Below are positions 57,088 through 64,000 of a DNA stretch of 64,000 nt, in pieces; the first letter of the stretch is position 1, and the number at the start of each line of letters is the position of its first letter. Source of the stretch: Rubripirellula sp. (GTDB lineage Bacteria; Planctomycetota; Planctomycetia; Pirellulales; Pirellulaceae); the NCBI GenBank assembly GCA_012270065.1, contig JAAXJB010000003.1, positions 282,423-346,422 of the forward strand, in the 5' to 3' direction. Position numbers and translations under genes: made by a program. The notes beneath the pieces are model-generated. The model was not told the DNA's origin. It ran no database searches and saw nothing but the letters and a program-made list of their open reading frames with translations.

Positions 57088-58620
57088 ATGCATATCCCTG
57101 ACGCAGAACAATTTGCGCAACTCGCAACAGAAAACGACTTCGTACCAGTCTACCGGCGGCTCCTGAGCGACACGCTCACTCCGGTGACTGCATTCCAACT
57201 GCTTGATGATGGCGGTCCTGCCTGCCTTTTCGAAAGTGTGATCGGAGGTGAAAAAGTAGGCCGCTACAGTTTTTTGGCTGCAAACCCAATACGCAGATTC
57301 TCCGCCAAGAGAAATCAAATTGAAGTCACGGAATTGTCGACAGGTGCAAGCTCCCAATCCTCAGCAGAAGATCCGCTGGACGCTTTCCGGCCTCATTTCC
57401 ATTTCAAAGTCGCAGAACTCAATGGAGTTCCACCGTTTGTCGGGGGTGCCATTGGTTACGCTGGTTACGACGTCGTTCGCTATGTGGAAAACCTTCCCAA
57501 TCCACCTGAAGATGATCGCAATCTTCCTGATTTGGACTTTGCGTTTTACCACACGCTCTGTGTTTTCGATCATGTTGAAAAAACAATCACCGTGGTTTCG
57601 CTGGCTGACTGCAGAGAAATCACTTCAGCAACAGAGGCAACAACGGCTTATCAAAATGCGCTAACACAGGTTGACAATACAATCAAGCTTCTGTCCCGCG
57701 CTGCTCCTGCACAAAGATCTGCATGGAACCCGGACCATTGGAAAAAAACGTGTGGTGAAGAACCTCTGGAGGTTACATCAAATTTCTCAAAGGAATCGTT
57801 CGAGAAATCAGTTGAAAAGTGTGTGGAGTACATTCGGGCAGGAGACATTTTTCAAGTGGTTCCAAGCCAGCGTCTATCAGTACGTACGGATGTTGCTGCC
57901 TTCGAAATCTATCGTTCCTTAAGGGTGGTGAACCCAAGCCCTTTCATGTTCTATGTACGAACTCCCGAATGTGAACTGGTTGGCTGCTCGCCGGAAATCA
58001 TGTGTCGGGTCAATGAACGCCTTGTTACGGTCCGGCCACTCGCGGGCACGCGAAAGCGTGGTGAGACCATGCAGGAAGACAAAGCATTAGAGAAAGAACT
58101 GTTGGCGGATCCGAAAGAGCGTGCGGAACACGTCATGCTTGTTGATTTGGGCAGAAACGATGTTGGCCGCGTGGCACAGTTTGGAAGCGTCGAACTGACC
58201 GAAATCATGGTGGTGGAGCGTTACAGTCATGTGATGCACATCAGCAGTGAAGTGCAAGGGCAGTTGCGTGATGGCATCGATTCCTTCGATGCTCTCAAAG
58301 CATGCTTGCCCGCAGGTACGGTCTCTGGGGCTCCCAAAGTCCGGGCGATGGAAGTCATCGACGACATTGAACCTCATCGACGCGGTCCTTACGGAGGTGC
58401 CGTGGGTTATATCGATTACCGCGGCAATATGGACACCTGCATCGCTCTTCGAACCATGGTTGTGACTGATGGTATCGTTCACGTGCAGGCCGGCTGTGGT
58501 GTCGTTGCGGACTCTGATCCAACTGCCGAATACGAAGAAACTCTCAATAAAGCAAAAGCACTCATCTCCGCCATCGAAATGACAGTCCAACGTGTGAAAG
58601 AGTCCACCAGAGAAGCCTGA
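57088..58620 (+). CDS. trpE: Anthranilate synthase component I
   Basis: This 510-residue chorismate-utilising enzyme makes anthranilate with ammonia from a glutaminase subunit. The N-terminal region includes PVTAFQLLDDG and LFESVIGGEKVGRYSFL (tryptophan-binding element). The catalytic part includes VVPSQRLSVR, PSPFMFYVRTPECELVGCSPE, RPLAGTRKRG, MLVDLGRNDVGRV and CLPAGTVSGAPKVRAME. It stands alone; trpG is not adjacent, so the PabA-like protein at 5599-6255 or another subunit must supply ammonia. A short inverted repeat (GAAGCC/GGCTTC, 58612-58634) spans its stop. Confidence 0.94.
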   Translation: MHIPDAEQFAQLATENDFVPVYRRLLSDTLTPVTAFQLLDDGGPACLFESVIGGEKVGRYSFLAANPIRRFSAKRNQIEVTELSTGASSQSSAEDPLDAFRPHFHFKVAELNGVPPFVGGAIGYAGYDVVRYVENLPNPPEDDRNLPDLDFAFYHTLCVFDHVEKTITVVSLADCREITSATEATTAYQNALTQVDNTIKLLSRAAPAQRSAWNPDHWKKTCGEEPLEVTSNFSKESFEKSVEKCVEYIRAGDIFQVVPSQRLSVRTDVAAFEIYRSLRVVNPSPFMFYVRTPECELVGCSPEIMCRVNERLVTVRPLAGTRKRGETMQEDKALEKELLADPKERAEHVMLVDLGRNDVGRVAQFGSVELTEIMVVERYSHVMHISSEVQGQLRDGIDSFDALKACLPAGTVSGAPKVRAMEVIDDIEPHRRGPYGGAVGYIDYRGNMDTCIALRTMVVTDGIVHVQAGCGVVADSDPTAEYEETLNKAKALISAIEMTVQRVKESTREA

Positions 58621-58646
58621 AAGCCAAAGGCTTCGCGGCTCTCTAT

Positions 58647-58682
58647 CTTCTGCTGGAACCCCTGCTTCTGCTGGAACCCCTG
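58647..58682. repeat. Two perfect tandem copies of an 18-bp unit
   Basis: The unit cttctgctggaacccctg occurs twice in direct succession in the 91 bases between the converging trpE and SDR genes. It is non-coding in both. This is probably a recent slippage duplication. Confidence 0.8.
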
Positions 58683-58711
58683 AGTCACGTGCCTCAGGAA
58701 ACACGGAAGAC

Positions 58712-59500
58712 TCAGAAACGTCGATCAAAACCACCATTGAGTGGAATGGTCTGAGCGGTGAGAAACGTATTTTCAGGGTCAGCGACGTAGATCACTGCCC
58801 TGGCAATGTCATCTGCACACCCCCATCTCTTCATCAGCGACTGACCCTTGGCCCGTTCATTCCAATAATCGCTGGTCTCCTCTCCCCAAGCAGTCCTGAT
58901 CCAACCGGGCGCAATTGTGTTCACTCGAACACTTGGAGCAATTGACTGAGCCAAACTGTTTGCAAATGCCATGACCGCCGATTTGACTGGCCCAAACATC
59001 TGGCCTGCATCGCCTTCCATTCCCTCCATTGCCTGATCCCAACCAATGAAAACCATGGAAGGTGGATCCGTTGTCTTCCGTTTTTCCAACTGGCTGAGTA
59101 AACGATCTGCCACCATACGTGACAAAAGAATTGTGCCAGTCAAATCCACATCGAGCAAATGTCGCAACTTGCTTTCGAAATCCATCGAAGACGCAGCGCC
59201 AGTCAACACATCAGCTCCCGCGTTGTTGACCCAGGTATGCACGATGCCCAGAGCATCAAATGCATCACTGGCGAGCCTCTGCGGACCCTCAGGCGACGAT
59301 AAATCCGCTTCCAGAACAACGGGCTCACATCCCAATTCCCTGACAGCATCGGCAGTATCCATCGCCCCAGAACGATTGACGCGATAGTGCACTACCAATC
59401 TTTCAACACCGGCGTGAGCCAGAGCAACAGCAATGGAACGTCCAATCCCACTGGACGCTCCAGTGACGACAGCATTCGTTGCTTGAAATGCTTTTGACAC
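58712..59500 (-). CDS. Short-chain dehydrogenase/reductase-fold protein lacking the catalytic Tyr
   Basis: This 262-residue SDR has the cofactor motif TGASSGIG at residues 13-20 and NNAG at 92-95. In the active-site motif YxxxK, the Tyr is Phe169 (codon TTT, 58994-58996) while Lys173 remains (MFGPVKSAV). The Ser expected about 13 residues earlier is missing; the segment reads FIGWDQAMEG. The C-terminal lid contains RVNTIAPGWIRTAWGEETSDYW. Binding of a dinucleotide and a ligand remains possible, but classical SDR chemistry is doubtful. The start is GTG 59500. It follows the ferritin-like gene by 94 bases on the same strand. Confidence 0.8.
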   Translation of the reverse strand: MSKAFQATNAVVTGASSGIGRSIAVALAHAGVERLVVHYRVNRSGAMDTADAVRELGCEPVVLEADLSSPEGPQRLASDAFDALGIVHTWVNNAGADVLTGAASSMDFESKLRHLLDVDLTGTILLSRMVADRLLSQLEKRKTTDPPSMVFIGWDQAMEGMEGDAGQMFGPVKSAVMAFANSLAQSIAPSVRVNTIAPGWIRTAWGEETSDYWNERAKGQSLMKRWGCADDIARAVIYVADPENTFLTAQTIPLNGGFDRRF

Positions 59501-59594
59501 AAATGTCCCGTCTTCTAGAAAAGGTTCACTCTTTCAATCCGATCCCGCTCCGTCAGGAACTGACCAGGCGTCACGCTTCGTGGACGATACTTTT

Positions 59595-60065
59595 TCAAGA
59601 ATCGGACTTCTCGTATTCTTTCAGGAAACCGACAAACTCACGGCGATGCTGCTGCTCATCGGCCAAGAGCGTGATACACATGTCCTGCGTCACGAAATCG
59701 AACCCGTCGCACAACCGAATGATCTTTTCATACTGGGCAATGGCTGCCTCTTCCGCATCGATGACGCCTTTGATGACCGCGACTACATCCGTGGTATCAG
59801 CAGGTGGTTGCAGAGAAGCTTGCCCGGGCTTGAACTCCATGCTCCCCGGAATAACACCATCGATGGTTTTGATTCGGTTTGCCAACTGCGTCGCGTGATT
59901 CAGTTCTTCGGTGACGTCTGCACTCAAAGATTTCTTGATTTCTTCTGCACGGACTCCGTCAAGGTTAACACTATTGGCGATGTAATTGACGACGGTCTCA
60001 AGCTCCATGAAATACGATTTGATGAGTTCTTGAACAATGGCTTGGTTCTTGGTTTGATCGTCCAC
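59595..60065 (-). CDS. Ferritin-like (bacterioferritin-type) protein
   Basis: This 156-residue four-helix protein is of the ferritin-like superfamily. Helix one contains KSYFMELETVVNYIANS, helix two EEIKKSLSADVTEELNHA, helix three IDAEEAAIAQYEKIIRL, and helix four CITLLADEQQHRREFVGFL. Repeated E...ExxH-type patterns suggest a di-iron centre, so it may store iron or detoxify peroxide. It is shorter than and diverged from typical Bfr, and no heme-binding Met is assigned. The GTG start at 60065 has AAAGG about eight bases upstream. The SDR gene lies downstream on the same strand. Confidence 0.75.
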   Translation of the reverse strand: MDDQTKNQAIVQELIKSYFMELETVVNYIANSVNLDGVRAEEIKKSLSADVTEELNHATQLANRIKTIDGVIPGSMEFKPGQASLQPPADTTDVVAVIKGVIDAEEAAIAQYEKIIRLCDGFDFVTQDMCITLLADEQQHRREFVGFLKEYEKSDS

Positions 60066-60720
60066 TTGGCTGCCTTTGCAAAATCAGGAATGTATCCGGT
60101 TACTGTGCTAACAGGATAGGAAGGATGGACAGGTGCCCGAAAGCGGCTTCTGGCCGAGAACGTCAAACTTTGCGAGCATCAGGGAGATTCATGCTCTGGC
60201 GATCCGAGCAAAACACCCCCCCAAACGGCACCCATGGCGCCCGCAAATTGCCCATTTTACACCTCAAAAGCCGCCCTAAGGGGAATTCGGACGCCACTGA
60301 AAGCTCGCTCTTGCCGCTTTCCATGCATAATGACTAGGCTGTGAGAACGAAAAAGGGGCTTGGAAAGCCGCTTGGAAAGCCCAGAAATGCTTCGTCCATG
60401 CGTGTTCATCCAGTCTTTTGTCTTGAGCGTCGCAACGCCGAGAGAAGCGTTTGCAGCCGGAGAGTCTTCGGAACTCCGCGACTCATTGAGCAGTGGACCA
60501 TGTGAATCAGAACCCGTCGAGCAGACCTTGACGGATTCACGAGCGTCCCCCTGCTGCGTGTTTCCGTGCGTCCGTCTGAAGCTACTTCCAGGACAGGCCG
60601 AGCATGCATACCGTTCGCGCATGGATGCCAAGTAACTTACTCATTGAAATCATTCATCACTGTTAGATTGTTAACCGCCTCGACGGCGGCCACGCATCAC
60701 GCGAGGAATAAAACACAGCT
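60066..60720. other. 655-base intergenic region upstream of aceE
   Basis: No convincing gene is present. It contains a tandem 12-bp repeat (60358-60381) and a CCGCC/GGCGG hairpin at 60675-60689, 32 bases before aceE. A weak ribosome site AGGAA lies at 60704-60708. Two overlapping opposite frames (60257-60631 minus, 60360-60635 plus) lack family features. The plus one has a leucine/valine-rich start at its second Met that could be a weak signal peptide, but I do not call it. Such a long leader suggests regulated transcription of the pyruvate dehydrogenase genes. Confidence 0.4.
60358..60381. repeat. Tandem 12-bp repeat, each unit a small hairpin
   Basis: The unit gcttggaaagcc occurs twice without gap, and each copy can fold as GCTT-gga-AAGC. 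It lies about 340 bases upstream of aceE. It could be a structured leader element or a simple duplication. Confidence 0.6.
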
Positions 60721-63453
60721 ATGTCAGAATCGAAGACCGTTGCAAAAGCTGAAGTAGAGCAACAGCTGGGCGAACTCACAAAACCTGTTACCGACGTCGA
60801 TATCGATGTCACCGAAACTGGCGAATGGCTTGCCTCTCTGGATTACGTACTCAAGAGCAAGGGACCTGATCGAGTACGTTTCCTGATTGAACAACTTCGT
60901 GACCGAGCTGCAGAAGAAGGCATTCAATCTGCAGAAGATACGAAGACACCTTACGTCAACACCATACCCGTCAAGGACCAGGCAGCATTTCCCGGTAACC
61001 GTGAACTCGAACGTCGAATCAAATCGATCGTCCGCTGGAATGCAATGGCGATGGTTGTTCGAGCGACCAATCGCGGGGGTGGTGTCGGTGGTCATATCAG
61101 TACGTTCGCTTCCAGTGCGACACTTTATGAGATTGGCTACAACCACTTTTTCAAAGGTCGTGGCGCAGACGGGTACTCAGGCGATACCATCTATTTTCAG
61201 GGTCATGCATCTCCTGGGATGTACAGTCGAGCTTTTCTGGAAGGACGACTTACCGAGGAGAATCTAGAGAACTTCCGCCGTGAACTGTCACCAGGCGGAG
61301 GTCTGTCAAGCTACCCACATCCCTGGTTGATGCCGGACTTCTGGGAATACCCGACGGTTTCCATGGGCCTGGGCCCAATCATGGCGATCTATCAGGCACG
61401 GTTCAACGAATACCTGCTTGATAGAGGCCTGAAAGACACATCCGGTCAAAAAGTTTGGGCATTCCTTGGCGACGGGGAATGCGACGAACCTGAAACCCTG
61501 GGAGCGATCGGGCTGGCTGCGCGTGAAAAGCTCGACAACCTGATTTTTGTGATCAACTGCAATCTGCAGCGTCTGGATGGCCCTGTTCGAGGCAATGCCA
61601 AAATCATTCAAGAACTGGAATCAATCTTCCGCGGTGCCGGATGGAACGTGATCAAAGTGATCTGGGGGGACGACTGGGACCATCTACTCGCCAAAGACAC
61701 GACTGGCTTGTTGGCCAAACGCATGAACGAAGTGGTCGATGGACAATACCAGAAGTACACCGGCATGCCGGGCAGTTACATTCGTGAACACTTTTTTGGC
61801 AAATACCCTGAGTTGCTCAAACTTGTCGAGAACTACAGCGACGAGAAGCTCGAAAAAATGCGGCGCGGCGGACATGACCCTGAGAAGGTTTACGCGGCGT
61901 ACAAGACAGCAACCGAATTGAACAACGGTAAACCGACGGTAATCCTCGCCAAAACGGTGAAAGGATACGGGTTGGGAGAAGCTGGCGAAGGTCGGAATGT
62001 AGCCCATAACCAGAAGAAAATGAATGAGGAAGAATTGCTCGAATTCCGCACACGATTCGGCATTCCAATCAGTGATGAAGAAGTGGGCAAAGCTCCATTT
62101 TACAAGCCACCAGAGAACAGTCAGGAAATCAAGTACATGAAGGAGCGGCGTGAGCTGCTTGGTGGCTTTGTTCCGAGCCGACCGACTGAACACCCGACTC
62201 TGGAAGTGCCAACTCTGGATGATTACCGCAAGGTGATCAAGAAACTCGAGAACAAGAACCTGAGCACAACCTTCGCAGTTGTTCAAACGCTCATTGCACT
62301 CTGCCGCGACAAGAAAATCGGAAAGTACATGGTTCCGATTGTTCCCGATGAGTCACGGACCTTTGGCATGGAAGGCATGTTCCGTCAATTCGGCATCTAC
62401 GCTCACTCGGGGCAACTTTATGAGCCGGTCGATTCCGAATTGGTGACCTACTACAAAGAAGCCCAGGACGGTCAAATCCTCGAAGAGGGAATCACTGAAG
62501 CTGGCTCCATGAGCAGTTTCAATGCCGCAGGCACGGCCTACAGCAAGCATGGAATCAACATGATCCCATTCTTCATCTACTACAGCATGTTCGGCTTCCA
62601 GCGAATCGGAGACCTGATTTGGGCAGCTGCAGACATGCGTGCCAAAGGATTTCTGATCGGAGGCACTGCCGGTCGAACCTCACTGAACGGTGAAGGTCTC
62701 CAGCATCAGGACGGGCACAGTCTGCTCAATGCAATCGCTTTCCCGACAGTCCGCTCCTATGATCCAGCATTCGCTTACGAAGTGGTGGTAATCATCATGG
62801 AAGGCCTCAAGAAAATGTATCAGGAAGGTGAAGAGTGCATCTACTACCTGATGGCCGAAAATGACCCTTACGACCATCCCGAAATGCCCGAAGGATGTGA
62901 AGAAGGCATTATCAAGGGAATGTATCGCTACAAGTCCCGAGAGGTTGACAATGCCCGCGCACGTGTCCAACTCTTTGGCAGTGGTGCCATCCTCAACAGT
63001 GCTCTGGCAGCTCAAGAAATCCTGGCCGAAAAATACCAGATCGCGAGTGATGTCTGGAGTGTCACGAGCTACACGCAACTCAGACGCGACGCAGCGACAT
63101 GCGAGCGTTGGAATATGCTGCATCCGACTGAAAAACCTCGCAAGAGCTACGTTGAAGAAGTTCTGGACGGTGTCGAGGGACCATTCATCGCAGCCAGTGA
63201 CTATGTTCGGGCACTCGGAGAACAATTGACACCCTACATTCCCGGTGATTATTACGTTCTGGGAACGGACGGGATGGGTCGCAGTGAAACACGTGAGGCA
63301 TTGCGGCGCCACTTCGAAGTTGACGCTGAGTCGATCACCATTGCGACACTCAGCCGACTTGCCCATGCAGGCGTGCTGTCCGCAAAAGATGTCCAGGATG
63401 CGATCAGCGAACTGGGCTATGACGCAGAGAAGATTGATCCCTACTTTGCTTAA
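60721..63453 (+). CDS. aceE: Pyruvate dehydrogenase E1 component, homodimeric type
   Basis: This 910-residue thiamine-diphosphate enzyme decarboxylates pyruvate and passes the acetyl group to E2. The first domain contains GGHISTFASSATLYEIG and HASPGMYSRAFLEGRL. The ThDP motif begins at GDGECDEPETLGAIGLA near residue 250 and ends at the NLQRLDGPVRGN segment. The second domain starts with TTFAVVQTLIALCRDKKIG and includes the catalytic-Glu segment LEEGITEAGSMSSFNAAG. Length matches the AceE type of proteobacteria, not the alpha/beta E1 type. The E2 gene follows after 74 bases. Confidence 0.95.
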   Translation: MSESKTVAKAEVEQQLGELTKPVTDVDIDVTETGEWLASLDYVLKSKGPDRVRFLIEQLRDRAAEEGIQSAEDTKTPYVNTIPVKDQAAFPGNRELERRIKSIVRWNAMAMVVRATNRGGGVGGHISTFASSATLYEIGYNHFFKGRGADGYSGDTIYFQGHASPGMYSRAFLEGRLTEENLENFRRELSPGGGLSSYPHPWLMPDFWEYPTVSMGLGPIMAIYQARFNEYLLDRGLKDTSGQKVWAFLGDGECDEPETLGAIGLAAREKLDNLIFVINCNLQRLDGPVRGNAKIIQELESIFRGAGWNVIKVIWGDDWDHLLAKDTTGLLAKRMNEVVDGQYQKYTGMPGSYIREHFFGKYPELLKLVENYSDEKLEKMRRGGHDPEKVYAAYKTATELNNGKPTVILAKTVKGYGLGEAGEGRNVAHNQKKMNEEELLEFRTRFGIPISDEEVGKAPFYKPPENSQEIKYMKERRELLGGFVPSRPTEHPTLEVPTLDDYRKVIKKLENKNLSTTFAVVQTLIALCRDKKIGKYMVPIVPDESRTFGMEGMFRQFGIYAHSGQLYEPVDSELVTYYKEAQDGQILEEGITEAGSMSSFNAAGTAYSKHGINMIPFFIYYSMFGFQRIGDLIWAAADMRAKGFLIGGTAGRTSLNGEGLQHQDGHSLLNAIAFPTVRSYDPAFAYEVVVIIMEGLKKMYQEGEECIYYLMAENDPYDHPEMPEGCEEGIIKGMYRYKSREVDNARARVQLFGSGAILNSALAAQEILAEKYQIASDVWSVTSYTQLRRDAATCERWNMLHPTEKPRKSYVEEVLDGVEGPFIAASDYVRALGEQLTPYIPGDYYVLGTDGMGRSETREALRRHFEVDAESITIATLSRLAHAGVLSAKDVQDAISELGYDAEKIDPYFA

Positions 63454-63527
63454 ACACCGGCAGGCAGATCACTGCAAACGCTACACCATTTCCACCAACA
63501 ATCCCACTGCGAAATTCCGAAAGCTTA

Positions 63528-64000
63528 ATGTCTACTGAAGTAAAACTGCCCGAACTTGGAGACGGTATCGAGTCGGGTGATGTCCTTGAGATCTTTGTCG
63601 CTGTTGGTGATGTGATCAGCGAAGGTCAAGACATCGTCGAAATGGAAACTGATAAAGCGACCGTTCCTGTACCGGCGAGTACGGGAGGCAAGGTTACAAA
63701 AATCCTTGTTGACGAAGGTCAAACGGTTGCGATCGGTGGCGTTATTCTTGAAGTAGAGGCGGCCGCAGCCGAAAGCGGAACGCCGGCAGCCAAGGCCCCT
63801 GAACCAGCGGCTGAAACTCCTCAAACGCCTGAGCAGACACCTGAACCGGAGCCTGTCGCGCCGACTCCGGCCCCTGTCGCACCGGCACCAGAACCTGCCG
63901 CGCCCGCTCCGACCCCCGTCGCCTCAGCACCTCCTGCACCTGCACCTGTTGAGCCCGCACCTGTTGCGCCTGCACCTGTTGCGCCTGCACCTGTTGCGCC
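63528..64000 (+). CDS. aceF: Dihydrolipoamide acetyltransferase (E2), 5' part only
   Basis: The frame is open to the window end; 157 codons are visible. Residues 1-80 form one lipoyl domain (VKLPELGDGIESGDVLEIF), with the lipoylated Lys in METDKATVP. A long Ala/Pro-rich linker follows, including nearly identical APVAP repeats. The peripheral-subunit-binding and catalytic domains lie beyond the window. It follows aceE by 74 bases, as in pyruvate dehydrogenase operons. The 2-oxoglutarate dehydrogenase E2 is the alternative, but the neighbour makes aceF much more likely. The start is ATG 63528. Confidence 0.92.
   Translation, partial: MSTEVKLPELGDGIESGDVLEIFVAVGDVISEGQDIVEMETDKATVPVPASTGGKVTKILVDEGQTVAIGGVILEVEAAAAESGTPAAKAPEPAAETPQTPEQTPEPEPVAPTPAPVAPAPEPAAPAPTPVASAPPAPAPVEPAPVAPAPVAPAPVA
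63957..64000. repeat. 15-bp tandem repeat in the E2 linker
   Basis: Three in-frame copies of gcacctgttgcgcct (the last cut by the window end) encode the swinging-arm linker APVAP. It is a coding repeat that may vary in copy number between strains. Confidence 0.85.

Noticed and set aside
60257..60635. Two opposite overlapping frames upstream of aceE (124 and 91 codons)
   Set aside because: Neither shows a domain, convincing signal peptide or ribosome site; they overlap each other, as expected by chance in GC-balanced DNA.
62680..63366. 228-codon minus-strand frame inside aceE (similarly 61684-62286)
   Set aside because: Antisense to conserved AceE sequence; no family signature or start context.

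Overview
The window looks like a chromosomal segment of a planctomycete. The evidence is the combination of a PVC-type heme-binding dehydrogenase, DUF1080 proteins, ASPIC/UnbV and FG-GAP beta-propeller proteins, an anti-sigma-like protein with a DUF1559-like tail, McsA/McsB, and tetrahydromethanopterin-type genes (beta-RFAP synthase, DUF447) in a bacterial setting. Genes are mostly preceded by weak or no Shine-Dalgarno sequences, and GTG and TTG starts are common. I see no tRNA or rRNA genes, IS elements, CRISPR array, phage genes or integration scars.

Layout. 1-2053: an ECF sigma factor and its probable anti-sigma partner (minus). 2328-3998: an NCS2-type permease. 4027-12415: a long minus-strand run in which two TPR lipoprotein/periplasmic-type proteins and an ExbB/ExbD/ExbD motor are followed with almost no spacing by a PabA-type glutaminase, DUF447 and beta-RFAP synthase. 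12567-15319: two overlapping membrane proteins of unknown function. 15444-20984: malate dehydrogenase, an alpha/beta-hydrolase without its serine, an orphan response regulator, DUF423, PyrB and a dihydroorotase-like protein without its metal ligands. 21074-29853: three large minus-strand genes, namely two FG-GAP/ASPIC proteins flanking a membrane-anchored pentaheme cytochrome with TPRs. 29896-32423: AraD1/KdaD-type dehydratase and 2-oxoglutarate semialdehyde dehydrogenase, the end of an oxidative pentose route. 32462-37962: GluQRS, AsnRS, an Nramp-like transporter and thioredoxin reductase. 38169-43289: CstA, TrpRS, AcpS and a dicarboxylate/glutamate symporter. 43360-48554: soluble transhydrogenase, a nitrilase-family hydrolase (plus strand), AstB and AstD. 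48816-54271: a DUF1080 protein, a Tat-exported TIM-barrel isomerase and a giant PVC heme dehydrogenase fused to DUF1080. 54293-56777: a second ECF sigma factor and McsB/McsA with a clear terminator. 57088-64000: TrpE, an atypical SDR, a ferritin-like protein, and the pyruvate dehydrogenase E1 and E2 genes, the E2 gene running off the end of the window.

How the parts fit. Central metabolism (Mdh, SthA, AceE/AceF), pyrimidine synthesis (PyrB with a non-catalytic PyrC-like partner), amino-acid metabolism (TrpE, AstB, AstD) and tRNA charging are ordinary chromosomal functions. The unusual parts are: the 21-30 kb electron-transfer/beta-propeller cluster, which is my best candidate for an undescribed system; the joining of an energised envelope motor to cofactor genes in one transcription unit; and four enzyme-family members that have lost canonical active-site or metal residues (hydrolase, dihydroorotase, SDR, Nramp).
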